15,025 nucleotides of DNA, taken from the NCBI GenBank assembly GCA_937888895.1, contig CALASV010000412.1, positions 1 to 15,025 on the forward strand, read 5' to 3'. This document shows, one piece after another, positions 14,704-15,025 of this stretch. The notes beneath the pieces were generated by a model. That model was not told the origin of the DNA. It saw only the letters and a program-made list of their open reading frames with translations, and ran no database searches. Position 1 is the stretch's first letter; each line of letters begins with the position of its first letter. A program made the translations under genes and the position numbers. This stretch comes from an uncultured Clostridia bacterium. Lineage in GTDB: Bacteria; Bacillota; Clostridia; Lachnospirales; Lachnospiraceae.

Positions 14704-15025
14704 ATGAACTATCTTACAATAATTATTAATTCTATATCATTACTTTTAATTGCTTTTCTTTGCATAACAGTAAAGCCAAGAATGAAAAAACTTTCTGAAT
14801 CTTTAGGTGAATGTTTATTTCCTTTAACAAGAAGAAAAAACTGGCTTTCTATCATAGTGATTGTTGCCGCTTGTGGAATGATTATTCTTCAATTTTTTAG
14901 AGAATTTCAATTTTATATAATGATTATTATGGATGCAGTTGCAGTTTTAGGTACAGAAATTTGCATAAAAGATTTTATCGTTTTAAAAATTGCTGGAGTT
15001 TACGAAAAAGCTCTTGTTACAGACG
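14704..15025 (+). CDS. Membrane protein of unknown function, 3' end missing
   Basis: An open frame of 107 codons running off the right edge. It shows a hydrophobic N-terminal segment (about residues 3-22, YLTIIINSISLLLIAFLCI), a basic stretch (24-47), and a second hydrophobic segment (about 48-62, SIIVIVAACGMIILQ). A third weakly hydrophobic stretch lies around 68-82, before a polar part containing GVYEKALVTD. Two or three membrane spans are therefore likely. I do not recognise the family. The ATG at 14704 has no clear SD and a TATAAT ends only 3 nt before it. A later start at the ATG at 14782 would remove the first span and is less attractive. It is divergent from the sigma-factor start and may belong with it, but nothing proves that. 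Confidence 0.6.
   Translation, partial: MNYLTIIINSISLLLIAFLCITVKPRMKKLSESLGECLFPLTRRKNWLSIIVIVAACGMIILQFFREFQFYIMIIMDAVAVLGTEICIKDFIVLKIAGVYEKALVTD

Overview
The window is AT-rich (about one third G+C by eye). It carries purine-rich Shine-Dalgarno sites, sigma-A-like promoters and U-tailed hairpin terminators. Protein sequences resemble low-G+C Firmicutes, most likely a Clostridia/Lachnospiraceae-type gut or rumen bacterium; this is from protein recall, not a search. Almost everything lies on the minus strand; only the two edge genes are on the plus strand.

Layout from left to right. At 1-471 (+) is the 3' part of a Uma2-family (DUF820) PD-(D/E)xK-like protein, closed by a hairpin that also sits at the end of the convergent gene. 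At 524-2593 (-) is a full-length EF-G-like translational GTPase with its own promoter and a degenerate guanine-specificity motif. From 10720 down to 2751 (-) is a tight five-gene operon: a SWIM zinc-finger protein, a HEAT-like repeat protein, a MoxR-type AAA+ ATPase, a large DUF5682-type protein with TraB/EreA/ChaN-like GxxH motifs, and a VWA protein with a complete MIDAS. A promoter precedes the first gene, spacings are short, one junction is TAATG, and the VWA gene starts with GTG. This is the best candidate for an under-described system: an AAA+/VWA pair with a putative metal-dependent hydrolase and two adaptor-like proteins.

From 14596 down to 10901 (-) is an arginine-biosynthesis block, argJ-argB-argD. 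Its first gene is abnormal. Residues 1 to about 121 are the front half of an ECF-like sigma factor (region 2), and from about residue 122 the frame continues in phase as ArgJ. ArgJ lacks its usual first 25-30 residues, and argC is absent. The join is either a real deletion/fusion or an assembly chimera. At 14704-15025 (+) a divergent membrane protein starts and runs off the edge.

Functionally, argJ, argB and argD give the acetylated part of ornithine synthesis except for the ArgC reduction step. The five-gene operon is probably one complex or pathway of unknown purpose. No tRNA, rRNA, CRISPR array or insertion sequence was seen. No gene-free stretch exceeds 300 bases; the largest gaps are 180, 157, 138 and 107 bases.
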